Positions 1 through 8,065 of a stretch of DNA of 35,622 bases are shown here, piece after piece (the first letter of the stretch is position 1; each line of letters starts with the position of its first letter). The DNA comes from CAZJCK01 sp964544635. GTDB lineage: Bacteria; Zixibacteria; MSB-5A5; GN15; FEB-12. The notes under the pieces were generated by a model. The model worked only from the letters and a program-made list of their open reading frames with translations. It searched no databases and had not been told where the DNA came from. The translations under genes and the position numbers were made by a program. The stretch is from positions 1 through 35,622 of the forward strand of contig CAZJCK010000033.1 in NCBI GenBank assembly GCA_964544635.1. The letters are read 5' to 3'.

Positions 1-1
1 T

Positions 2-3000
2 ACCGAACAGGCGCGAGGGCTGATCGACGGTGGTGTCGATATCCTGATGATCGAGACAATCTTCGATACTCTCAACGCCAAGGCGGCGATCTTCGCAGTC
101 CAGAAGCTGCTCGAAGAACGTAATCTCGACACGCCGATCTGGCTTTCCGGTACCATCACCGATGCCTCCGGCCGCACCCTGTCGGGCCAGACCACGCACG
201 CCTTTTGGATTTCGGTCGAGCACAGCAAACCGCTCTGTGTCGGTCTCAACTGCGCGCTGGGCGCGGAGGCGCTGCGACCGTATATCGAAGAATTGTCGGA
301 CAAGGCCGACTGCTACACCACGATTTACCCCAACGCCGGACTGCCCAACGAGTTTGGTGAATACGACGATACCCCGGACTACATGGCCAAAGTGCTGCGC
401 GACTTTGCCGAAAGCGGTTACCTGAATATTGTAGGCGGCTGTTGCGGTACCACCCCGGAGCATATCAAAGCGATCGCCGAGGCGATCGCCGGTGTGCCGC
501 CGCGCAAGGTGCCGCAGCCCGACGACCTCCCCCGCTTCTCCGGACTCGAACCGCTGGTCATCCGCCCCGACAGCCTGTTCGTCAACATCGGCGAACGTAC
601 CAATGTCGCCGGCTCACGCAAATTCGCCCGGCTGATCAAGAATGGCGAGTATGAAGAAGCGCTCGAGGTTGCCGCGCGACAGGTCGAGAACGGCGCCCAG
701 ATGGTTGACGTCAACATGGATGAAGCGATGCTTGAGTCTGAAGAAGCGATGGTCACCTTCCTCAACCTCGTGGCGACCGAACCGGAAATCAGCAAGGTAC
801 CAATCGTCATCGATTCCTCGAAATGGGAGGTCCTCGAGGCCGGGCTGAAATGCGTACAGGGAAAAGGCGTGGTCAATTCGATCTCGCTCAAGGAAGGTGA
901 AGAGGATTTCCTGCGACAGGCCAGGTTGATCCGTCGCTACGGCGCTGCTGCCATCATCATGGCGTTTGACGAAGAGGGCCAGGCCGACAGCTACCAGCGA
1001 AAAGTGGCAATCTGCCGCCGGGCATACAAGCTGCTGACAGAGAAGGTCGGCTTCCCGCCTGAAAACATCATCTTCGACCCGAACGTCTTCGCCGTTGCCA
1101 CCGGCATTGAAGAGCACGACACCTACGCCGTCGATTACATTCGCGCTGTTGAAACGATCAAAGCCGAACTCCCCGGCGTTTTGATCAGCGGCGGCGTGAG
1201 CAACCTGTCGTTCTCCTTCCGCGGCAATGACGTCGTGCGCGAGGCGATGCACTCGGTCTTTCTCTACCACGCCGTTCGCGCCGGTATGGACATGGGAATA
1301 GTCAACGCCGGCCAGCTCGAAATCTACGACAACATCCCGACCGACCTGCGCGAGGCGGTTGAAGATGTCATTCTCAACCGCCGTTGCGACGCTACCAATC
1401 GTCTGCTGGAAATGGCCGAACGTGTCAAAGGTACGGGGAAAGTCAGTGTTAAGGATACCGCCTGGCGCGACGAGGATGTAACCAGGCGGATCGAGCATGC
1501 GCTTGTACACGGTATTACCGAGTATATCGAAGATGATGTCATGGAAGCGCTCGACAAACTGGGTGAGCCGCTGCATGTCATCGAAGGACCGATGATGGAC
1601 GGCATGAACGTTGTCGGAGACCTGTTCGGCGCCGGTAAGATGTTTCTGCCGCAAGTGGTCAAGTCGGCCCGCGTCATGAAACGCGGTGTCGCCATGCTGG
1701 AGCCGTTCCTGAAAGCGAAGTTGAAGGAGGGACAGTCGCAGTCGAAGGGCGTGGTGCTGATGGCGACGGTCAAGGGGGATGTACACGATATCGGCAAGAA
1801 CATCGTCGGCGTGGTCCTGACGTGCAACGGATACAAAGTCATCGATCTCGGCGTGATGGTGCCGGCCGACAAGCTGCTCAAGGCTGCGAGGGAAGAAAAT
1901 GTCGACATTATCGGTTTGAGCGGCCTGATCACACCGTCGCTCGATGAGATGGTGCACGTCGCTGCAGAGATGCAACGTGAGGGGTTCACGCAACCGCTTT
2001 TGATCGGCGGCGCCACGACATCGCAGATCCACACGGCGGTGAAGATTGCACCGTCGTACAACGGTATCTGCGTGCATGTCACCGATGCCTCCCGCGCCGT
2101 GCCGGTCGTAGGCAAGCTGATGAGCGAGGACAACCGCCCGGCCCTGGCCGAGCGCATCAAGCAGGAGTATGAAGCGATGCGCCACCAGCACGACCGTAAA
2201 CAGACCCGTCGCACCATACTCCCGCTCGACAAGGCGCGCAGCGCCGGACCGCAGTTCGACTGGAGCAGCTACGATCCGCCCAAACCAAAGGAGCAAGGTG
2301 TATCGGTCCTCGACAACTATCCTGTTTCGGAGTTGAAGAGCTACATAGACTGGACGCCCTTCTTCCAGGCCTGGGAACTGCCCGGTCGCTACCCGAATAT
2401 CCTCGAGCACGACAAAGTGGGCGAAGAAGCGAAGAAACTGCTCGACGATGCCCGGGCCATGCTCAAGATGATCGAGGAAGAAGAGCTCTTGACCGCGCGT
2501 GCGGCGTACGGCCTGTTCCCGGCCAATGCTGTCGGGGACGATGTCGAGGTGTACACCGACGAATCGCGCGACAGTATCGACCGCCGCTTCCACTTCCTCC
2601 GTCAGCAGCGCGAGCTGTCGCCGGGACGTCACAATCTCTGCCTGTCGGATTTCGTGGCGCCGCGAGACAGCGGCAAGCCGGATTACCTTGGCTTGTTCGT
2701 GGTCACCACCGGTGTCGGAGCCGAGGAGCTGGCGCAACGGTACGAGCAGCAGCATGACGATTACGGCGCCATCATGGCCAAAGTGCTGGCCGACCGGCTG
2801 GCCGAAGCGTTTGCCGAGCGCCTGCACCAGCGCATCCGCACCGAGTTCTGGGGGTATGCCCCGGATGAACAACTCAATAACGACCAGCTTATTGCCGAAG
2901 AATATAGAGGGATACGGCCGGCTCCCGGCTACCCGGCCTGTCCGGACCATACGGAAAAGGGGCCGCTTTTCGATCGACTGGATGCAACGAACAAGATTGG

Positions 3001-3223
3001 CGTACAGCTGACCTCCAGCTTCGCCATGCATCCCAACGCCTCGGTATCCGGTTACTACTTCTCGCATCCGGAGTCGCGATACCTGGCGGTGGGTCGGATC
3101 GACCGCGACCAGGTTGAAGACTACGCCGCCCGCAAGGGCATGGCGGTCGAGGCGGTCGAGAAATGGCTGGCGCCCAACCTGGCCTACGACCCGGCCGATA
3201 AACCGGAATCGGTCGGCGCCTGA
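2..3223 (+). CDS. metH: Cobalamin-dependent methionine synthase (5' end outside window)
   Basis: Transfers the methyl group of 5-methyltetrahydrofolate to homocysteine through cobalamin, in the cytoplasm. The reading frame is open from base 2 into the window edge, so the N-terminus is missing; the ATG at 47 is internal. Counting from that Met, the homocysteine domain shows zinc ligands Cys69 (GLNCALGA) and Cys132-Cys133 (GGCCGTT). The pterin domain follows (FVNIGERTNVAGSRKF, ~180-450), then the B12 cap (~480-570) and the B12 domain with GDVHDIGKN, whose His580 is the lower cobalt ligand, plus SGLITPS and GGATTS. The C-terminal reactivation domain (~750-1058) carries SHPESRYLAVG. All four modules are intact. 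metF begins 53 bp downstream and supplies the methyl donor. No frameshift is seen. Identification is certain. Confidence 0.97.
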   Translation, partial: TEQARGLIDGGVDILMIETIFDTLNAKAAIFAVQKLLEERNLDTPIWLSGTITDASGRTLSGQTTHAFWISVEHSKPLCVGLNCALGAEALRPYIEELSDKADCYTTIYPNAGLPNEFGEYDDTPDYMAKVLRDFAESGYLNIVGGCCGTTPEHIKAIAEAIAGVPPRKVPQPDDLPRFSGLEPLVIRPDSLFVNIGERTNVAGSRKFARLIKNGEYEEALEVAARQVENGAQMVDVNMDEAMLESEEAMVTFLNLVATEPEISKVPIVIDSSKWEVLEAGLKCVQGKGVVNSISLKEGEEDFLRQARLIRRYGAAAIIMAFDEEGQADSYQRKVAICRRAYKLLTEKVGFPPENIIFDPNVFAVATGIEEHDTYAVDYIRAVETIKAELPGVLISGGVSNLSFSFRGNDVVREAMHSVFLYHAVRAGMDMGIVNAGQLEIYDNIPTDLREAVEDVILNRRCDATNRLLEMAERVKGTGKVSVKDTAWRDEDVTRRIEHALVHGITEYIEDDVMEALDKLGEPLHVIEGPMMDGMNVVGDLFGAGKMFLPQVVKSARVMKRGVAMLEPFLKAKLKEGQSQSKGVVLMATVKGDVHDIGKNIVGVVLTCNGYKVIDLGVMVPADKLLKAAREENVDIIGLSGLITPSLDEMVHVAAEMQREGFTQPLLIGGATTSQIHTAVKIAPSYNGICVHVTDASRAVPVVGKLMSEDNRPALAERIKQEYEAMRHQHDRKQTRRTILPLDKARSAGPQFDWSSYDPPKPKEQGVSVLDNYPVSELKSYIDWTPFFQAWELPGRYPNILEHDKVGEEAKKLLDDARAMLKMIEEEELLTARAAYGLFPANAVGDDVEVYTDESRDSIDRRFHFLRQQRELSPGRHNLCLSDFVAPRDSGKPDYLGLFVVTTGVGAEELAQRYEQQHDDYGAIMAKVLADRLAEAFAERLHQRIRTEFWGYAPDEQLNNDQLIAEEYRGIRPAPGYPACPDHTEKGPLFDRLDATNKIGVQLTSSFAMHPNASVSGYYFSHPESRYLAVGRIDRDQVEDYAARKGMAVEAVEKWLAPNLAYDPADKPESVGA

Positions 3224-3276
3224 ACGATTCGGAATCGGATCGGCCAAACGGATTGAATTGAATGAGGAATTGAGTC

Positions 3277-4221
3277 GTGTACGTTATAGAACACCTGGAA
3301 AAAGCCCAGAAGCCGCTTTTCAGTTATGAGATCATCCCGCCACCGCGCGGCAAGAGCGCCAAGGATATTCTCGATATCGTCGAGGAACTGCTGCCGTTCG
3401 ACCCGCCGTTCATCGACGTTACCAGTCACAGCGCTGAGGCGGTATATGAAGAACTTGATGACGGTACCATCCGTCGCAGTATCCGCAAGAAACGTCCCGG
3501 TACCATAAGCATCTGCGGTATCATCCAGAACCGCTTCAACATCGACACCGTCCCCCACCTGTTGTGCTCCGGCTTTTCGAAGGAAGAGACCGAGGATGCC
3601 ATGATCGAACTGAATTTCCTTGGTATTCACAACGTGCTGGCGATCCGCGGCGACGAGACCAACTACTCCGGGCTGGCAAGCAACGGCAATCGCGCCAACC
3701 GCTACGCCTCCGACCTGGTCGAGCAGCTGTGCAACCTGAAACAGGGGAAGTATCTTGAAGATATCGCCAACTCCAGCCCCATGAATTTCTGCATCGGTGT
3801 CGGCGGTTACCCGGAAAAGCACATCGAATCGCCCAACGTCAAGTCCGACATCGAATACCTGAAGAAGAAGGTCGAGTGCGGCGCCGACTATATCGTCACC
3901 CAGATGTTCTTCAACAATGAAGACTACTTCCGCTACGTGAAGGTCTGCCGCGACGCCGGCATCACCGTGCCGATCATACCCGGCCTGAAGATCTTCAACT
4001 TGAAGCGGCACCTCCGCTCGCTGCCGAAGAACTTCCACATTTCATTGCCGGAGGAACTGACCGACGAGGTGGCGGCCAATCCGAAACATGTTTCGGAGAT
4101 CGGCGTCAAGTGGGGTATCAAGCAGTGCGAGGAGTTGTTGAACGCCAACGTACCGTGCATTCACTTCTATGTCATGAACGACACCAACGCTGTCAGCAAG
4201 GTCATCCGGGCGCTGGATTGA
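3277..4221 (+). CDS. metF: Methylenetetrahydrofolate reductase
   Basis: Reduces 5,10-methylenetetrahydrofolate to 5-methyltetrahydrofolate, the substrate of MetH encoded just upstream; the two genes very probably form an operon (53-bp gap, same strand, no terminator seen). The 314-residue product has the usual FAD-binding TIM-barrel length. Recognisable blocks are SYEIIPPPRG near the N-terminus, VTSHSAEAVYEE, HNVLAIRGDE, GADYIVTQMFFNN and PIIPGLKIF. The start is GTG at 3277, preceded by GAGGA at 3264-3268 with 8-base spacing; no better in-frame ATG exists nearby. The family match is very strong; the electron donor (NADH or another donor) cannot be told from sequence. Confidence 0.95.
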   Translation: MYVIEHLEKAQKPLFSYEIIPPPRGKSAKDILDIVEELLPFDPPFIDVTSHSAEAVYEELDDGTIRRSIRKKRPGTISICGIIQNRFNIDTVPHLLCSGFSKEETEDAMIELNFLGIHNVLAIRGDETNYSGLASNGNRANRYASDLVEQLCNLKQGKYLEDIANSSPMNFCIGVGGYPEKHIESPNVKSDIEYLKKKVECGADYIVTQMFFNNEDYFRYVKVCRDAGITVPIIPGLKIFNLKRHLRSLPKNFHISLPEELTDEVAANPKHVSEIGVKWGIKQCEELLNANVPCIHFYVMNDTNAVSKVIRALD

Positions 4222-4253
4222 TACGCGGCTGATCGCAGTTCCGTGTGCCTTCT

Positions 4254-5252
4254 TCAGTGAAAGCGGTCGACATACTCTATTACACGGTAGAAGTCCTCTC
4301 TGGGAAGGCCTATGAGAATCATGGGAAGTTCCGGCGCCCAAATCTCGTACTGTACGAAGGGAACGAAATAACCGGCATCGAATATTTCCTGCAATCGATA
4401 GTGATGTCCCAGATTAGCTTCCACCGTAAGTGAGATGGCATTGTGAACTGCCACTAAATGACGTTCCGGCGGAACGCCAATATCTTCGCCGAGTGTCATA
4501 CTGTCGGCATACCCCGGTTCATAGTGCCACAGCGCCATAATGGTCGCATACCAGAACCAGCGCTCCGGTGTTCGGACATAAACGGTATCTCCGATTCGAT
4601 CCAGATCGTACGTCGGACGAAATTCCCACTCATTGAATCCTCTTCCAGCCTGAAGGCGCGACATGCGGAGCATATCGTAGATATCGGCGTGGTTTCTGTT
4701 TAGTGTGTGGGCATTGGTAAGATACGTGATGGCGCTATCGAGCATGCGGTTGCTGACATAGCACATTCCCAGACTCCAGTGGCCGAGATAGTACGTGAAG
4801 TTACGCTCGATCGCCAGCCGACTATAATGAAAGGCGCTATCAAGCTCACCAATTATCAAGAACGTGTATGCCATATACAGGTGAAACTGCTGAAATTCGG
4901 GCGCTTCATCGGCCAACTGTCGTAGGAGTGTCAGTTGCTCATAGTACCGATACGAATCGAAGGCCTCGAAGGCGGCCCGGGAAACCGCCCTGGCGGAGTC
5001 CGAGAGTTGGAGGGTTTTAACCGGCTGGGCGATGTCACTGTCGTCAAAATACAGTTCTTCATTATACACTTTTCGCGGTTTGGAAGCGAGAGTCTCTACA
5101 GTCTCAATCACATATACAAGTCTTGAGCGATGCATAGTCTCAAGTACTTCCTCGGCAGTTGCCCGTGGGATACTGTCGTCCTTACTGCGGGCCGAATAAA
5201 CGGGCGCGCTTAAGAGCAGCATTGCCCAGAAACAGAGTATGAGATTTTTCAT
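4254..5252 (-). CDS. Exported TPR-repeat protein of unknown function
   Basis: A 332-residue protein with an N-terminal signal peptide: basic MKN, a hydrophobic core through about residue 15 and a small-residue cleavage region near VYSA (18-21). The mature part contains alternating helices of tetratricopeptide type around residues 95-200, for example LYMAYTFLIIGELDSAFHY and LGMCYVSNRMLDSAITYL, followed by a Trp/Tyr-rich C-terminal half that I do not recognise. It probably acts in the periplasm as a protein-interaction scaffold; that is inference. The ATG has GGGTG six bases upstream. It runs toward metF, with only 32 bp between the two stop codons, and has its own candidate promoter at 5305-5335. 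Confidence 0.8.
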   Translation of the reverse strand: MKNLILCFWAMLLLSAPVYSARSKDDSIPRATAEEVLETMHRSRLVYVIETVETLASKPRKVYNEELYFDDSDIAQPVKTLQLSDSARAVSRAAFEAFDSYRYYEQLTLLRQLADEAPEFQQFHLYMAYTFLIIGELDSAFHYSRLAIERNFTYYLGHWSLGMCYVSNRMLDSAITYLTNAHTLNRNHADIYDMLRMSRLQAGRGFNEWEFRPTYDLDRIGDTVYVRTPERWFWYATIMALWHYEPGYADSMTLGEDIGVPPERHLVAVHNAISLTVEANLGHHYRLQEIFDAGYFVPFVQYEIWAPELPMILIGLPREDFYRVIEYVDRFH

Positions 5253-5304
5253 GGATTCACCCGTCCTTCAGCCGCAATCAACTGTGCGTGTTCACATCGC
5301 TTGT

Positions 5305-5341
5305 ACAATAGACGACCGCCAGGGCCATTTGTCAAATGGCC
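5305..5341 (-). promoter_or_regulatory. Candidate promoter with overlapping palindrome upstream of the TPR gene
   Basis: A perfect inverted repeat, GGCCATTTG-T-CAAATGGCC, occupies 5323-5341. On the minus strand its centre contains TTGACA (5330-5335), followed 19 bases later by TATTGT (5305-5310), about 50 bp ahead of the TPR start at 5252. The arrangement suggests a promoter whose -35 lies inside an operator. It could instead be an intrinsic hairpin after the rhodanese gene (stop at 5356), but no T-run follows the stem on the minus strand. Confidence 0.4.
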
Positions 5342-5355
5342 AGATGTATACCCCC

Positions 5356-6642
5356 TCACACCTCCTTTGGCTCGCCCGTTTCGACCGGGTTCTCCGGATT
5401 GTTGCTCCATTCGAACCAGCCGCCATCATACACCGATACCCGCGGCCAGCCCATCAACCAGCCGTGCAAAAACGCCTCGCTCGCCCGCCAGCCGGTGCCG
5501 CAGTAAAACGCCGCGTGCTTGTCGGGCGTGATGCCGCTCTTGCCCCAGGTCGCCTCGATGACATGGTACTCCCGCAGGGTGTGATCGAGATTACGATAGT
5601 TCTCCATGTGATAGGCGTCGCTGCCGGAATTGCCGAACACGGCGCCGGGAATCCGCCCGGCCCGGTCGAAATAATTGTAGCCTGATTCCTTGCCGATAAA
5701 CTCCTCCCAGCTGCGCACACTGACCAGCACACCGTCGTCGGCCGCCAGCAACTCTCGCGCCTCGGGAGTATCAACCATGTATTCCGGATGCGCCGGGATA
5801 TCGACACCAAACGCGTCGACCGGTGTCGGCTCTCTCGGCTCGGCGGTCGTTTCATAGTCGGCCGCCTCCCACGACAGCAGCCCGCCGTTGAGTACTCTCA
5901 CATCCTCGACACCGGCATACATCAGAATGGCCGCACAACGAATCGCTGCTAAATGGCCGGCACGTTTCCCCGGGTATTCATCAGACTTGTCGGGTTCAGA
6001 GAAACGTCCATACAAGACAACCGTCTTGTCGCTGCTGATACCTGCCTTACGCAGTGATTCATCAAGCTCCCCCGGCGTGCGACGGTTCCAGGTCTCGGGT
6101 GTTTCCAGGTCGAGCGTATCAAGGTGAATGGCGCCGGGGATGTGACCGAGATCGTAGTCTTCGCGGTAGCCGTAGGTAGCATGGCAGACGACAACTTCCC
6201 CATCCGGCGGATGCTCCACCGTGCGACCGTCGAACACGCCTTTCAGCCACTCCGGGTAGACGAGGTGACGGTACCGCGCGAGGCGGTCGATGCGACGGTT
6301 ATCGTCGGACGACCACTCGGCAAACTGCGTATACATGACCATGTTGCGATATCCCGCCGCCACCAGTTTGTCGGCCATGTAGCGGATGGTGTCGACGTCG
6401 TAACCGTACACGATCAGGTCGTCGTCGGGCTTAACCCCCTTCTCGTCAAGCAAGCCACGGAACTCTTCACGGTCGGCCCATCGCGATGGAAACATGATCG
6501 CCGACGGGATATGGCCGCCGCGCGGCTCGTTGTTGAGCCGCCAGCCGTTGTAGGCGGCCACCGGACGGACATCGATCAGCTTCGTTTTCCCCTGGCCGAT
6601 GCGATTGGATAGTTCTTCGGTTGAGATTTCTTCGAGTACCAC
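5356..6642 (-). CDS. Sulfurtransferase with three rhodanese domains
   Basis: About 428 residues from the GTG at 6642; three rhodanese-like modules lie at roughly residues 3-120, 125-270 and 285-425. Only the third has the active-site loop with a cysteine (AFYCGTGWRAS, Cys381); the equivalent loops of the first (VYGYDVDT) and second (VLYGRFSEP) lack Cys, so those are probably structural or regulatory. Rhodanese DVRP and GHIPGA motifs are present. Expected chemistry is sulfane-sulfur transfer from thiosulfate or 3-mercaptopyruvate to a thiol acceptor; the donor is not deducible. GTG 6642 was chosen because GGGAGGT (6647-6653) lies just upstream. An in-frame ATG at 6666 has no such site, and an extension to 6741 would run through the inverted repeat at 6679-6702. 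No signal peptide is evident. Confidence 0.88.
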   Translation of the reverse strand: MVLEEISTEELSNRIGQGKTKLIDVRPVAAYNGWRLNNEPRGGHIPSAIMFPSRWADREEFRGLLDEKGVKPDDDLIVYGYDVDTIRYMADKLVAAGYRNMVMYTQFAEWSSDDNRRIDRLARYRHLVYPEWLKGVFDGRTVEHPPDGEVVVCHATYGYREDYDLGHIPGAIHLDTLDLETPETWNRRTPGELDESLRKAGISSDKTVVLYGRFSEPDKSDEYPGKRAGHLAAIRCAAILMYAGVEDVRVLNGGLLSWEAADYETTAEPREPTPVDAFGVDIPAHPEYMVDTPEARELLAADDGVLVSVRSWEEFIGKESGYNYFDRAGRIPGAVFGNSGSDAYHMENYRNLDHTLREYHVIEATWGKSGITPDKHAAFYCGTGWRASEAFLHGWLMGWPRVSVYDGGWFEWSNNPENPVETGEPKEV

Positions 6643-6678
6643 GGCTACCTCCCTGAAGGCTGACATAGAGTCGTACAG

Positions 6679-6702
6679 TTTGTTGTCATTATGGACAACA
6701 AA
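6679..6702. promoter_or_regulatory. 24-bp perfect inverted repeat, candidate operator of the rhodanese gene
   Basis: TTTGTTGTC-ATTATG-GACAACAAA: 9-base arms (6679-6687 and 6694-6702) around a 6-base centre, 37 bp upstream of the rhodanese GTG start. On the minus strand the centre reads CATAAT, a good -10, so a bound repressor would block the promoter. No convincing -35 was found, and the cognate regulator is not evident in the window. Confidence 0.5.
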
Positions 6703-6760
6703 GTTAACGACCGAATGTGCCACATAAGCAGCATCAGGCAATTGTAAAAAATGCCGGGCT

Positions 6761-6797
6761 ACAAAAAGAAACAGCCGGTGTCAGCAAAGACACCGGC
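6761..6797 (-). terminator. Intrinsic terminator after the small membrane protein gene
   Basis: On the minus strand a perfect 9-bp stem, GCCGGTGTC/GACACCGGC (6774-6797), with loop TTTGCT is followed by TGTTTCTTTTTGT. It lies 33 bp past the stop of the gene at 6830-7300. Confidence 0.85.
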
Positions 6798-6829
6798 CGC
6801 AATATCCACATGTGGTCTCGAATAAGTCG

Positions 6830-7300
6830 CTACGCCATTTCCGGCCGCGGCCCGGAGCCCGCCTGCTCCGGCGACTTCTTGAGCTTTGCACCAAGCATCA
6901 CGCCGGCGGCGCCGATGAGTGGATTGAGGAAGGCCAGCCAGGACGGCTGTCTGGCGCTGTTCATAGCCGTCATGTTGTCAACATCGCCGGTGCGCACGCC
7001 GCCTGCTTCCTGCGAAAGCGTCGGTATGGCCAGCAGGACACCAAGCACCAGCACCAGGCCGGCCAGTGCCATGGCCGCCTTCTGATTTTTCGTAATGGCA
7101 GCGCAGACCCACCCGCCCAGTATGGCGGCAAGAAATCCAAGTACAATACTGGCGAGAACCCACATTGTCGATACATTATAGCTGCCGGGCTGGAAAGCGC
7201 CCTCGGTTCCCATCAGGAAATATACACCGGTAAAAGTAATGAACACAAAAGCGAACATGGCTATGTAGCCGACGATCACCCCGAGAATGTTCTTCAGCAT
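6830..7300 (-). CDS. Small four-helix membrane protein, function unknown
   Basis: A 156-residue integral inner-membrane protein. Hydrophobic segments lie at about residues 4-28, 46-68, 74-94 and 120-140, with a polar stretch (SQEAGGVRTGDVDNM) between the third and fourth. The C-terminus is basic then polar (KLKKSPEQAG) and probably cytoplasmic. The ATG is preceded by AAGGAG with 7-base spacing, and a clear terminator follows, so it is likely a single-gene transcript. I do not recognise a named family, and nothing in its neighbours suggests a role. Confidence 0.8.
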   Translation of the reverse strand: MLKNILGVIVGYIAMFAFVFITFTGVYFLMGTEGAFQPGSYNVSTMWVLASIVLGFLAAILGGWVCAAITKNQKAAMALAGLVLVLGVLLAIPTLSQEAGGVRTGDVDNMTAMNSARQPSWLAFLNPLIGAAGVMLGAKLKKSPEQAGSGPRPEMA

Positions 7301-7452
7301 CGTCTCTCTCCTTCGATTGGCATGTGACAGTTACAGTCGCGCGTCGTGTCCGATGATAGACGGCAAAACGTCTGTGGCCGGTGGCTCGACGTCACCGGGA
7401 TGCTCCAGAGTATAGCGGACCCCAAACCACACCGTCAACTGAAAAAATGGAC

Positions 7453-7950
7453 CTACAATGCCCGCCCGACCCAGCCGGGCGCCTGGTCAGCCTGTTGCCG
7501 CAGGATCAGGTTGAGCTGCGCCGCGTGGTGCTGGATATGGCGCATGGCATACAACTGGAGCTCCGGGAATGTCAGCGCCCCCCAACGGGTGTCAAACGTA
7601 TGCGCCGCCTGCTCTTCTGTCATCTCTGCAAACGTAAGTTGCGCTTTCTCACGGCAGTGCACCAGGTAGTGCTTCAGTTCAGCCCGATCGTACTTGCGAT
7701 TTGGGAAGGCGCCGGCCGGATCGAGTTCTTCCAGGCCGAACGGCTCGGGCGGACGGAAGCCATCTATCGAACCGAACAGGAACAGATCGGCCCAGAACAG
7801 GGTGTGATAGGCCATGTACCAGAATTCGTGAAACGGCGACTGTGCCTCGGCGCTCCAGAGATCCTCAGGACACATGTCAATGGCGTTCTCGAGCATGTCG
7901 AGCGCCGCACCGTACTGACCCCAGATCATCTTGTTGTAGCTCGTGTCCAC
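7453..7950 (-). CDS. DinB-like four-helix metal-binding protein
   Basis: About 165 residues with the DinB/YfiT-like pattern: an N-terminal helix with Trp (MIWGQYGAALDMLENAI), a first metal-site His in YMAYHTLFWADLF and a C-terminal pair in MRHIQHHAAQLNLILR, consistent with the family's three-His site. The family includes bacillithiol- and mycothiol-dependent transferases and many uncharacterised members; the substrate here is unknown. I chose GTG 7950 because GGAGG (7956-7960) is five bases upstream; a longer reading from TTG 7968 would place that site inside the coding region. It is flanked by same-strand genes at modest distance; operon membership is uncertain. Confidence 0.85.
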   Translation of the reverse strand: MDTSYNKMIWGQYGAALDMLENAIDMCPEDLWSAEAQSPFHEFWYMAYHTLFWADLFLFGSIDGFRPPEPFGLEELDPAGAFPNRKYDRAELKHYLVHCREKAQLTFAEMTEEQAAHTFDTRWGALTFPELQLYAMRHIQHHAAQLNLILRQQADQAPGWVGRAL

Positions 7951-8065
7951 ACTGTCCTCCGTTCGCAACGAATGTAATTCGACCCCTCCATCAATCTACA
8001 CGGTAACACCGTGAGGGCAATCACATTTCTATATGAAAACGGAAGTAACAGATCGCGACGCCGGC

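Noticed and set aside
614..3247. 877-codon open frame antisense to metH
   Set aside because: It lies wholly opposite a perfectly conserved metH. GC-rich codon usage leaves few antisense stops, and the translation shows no family resemblance or ribosome-binding site.
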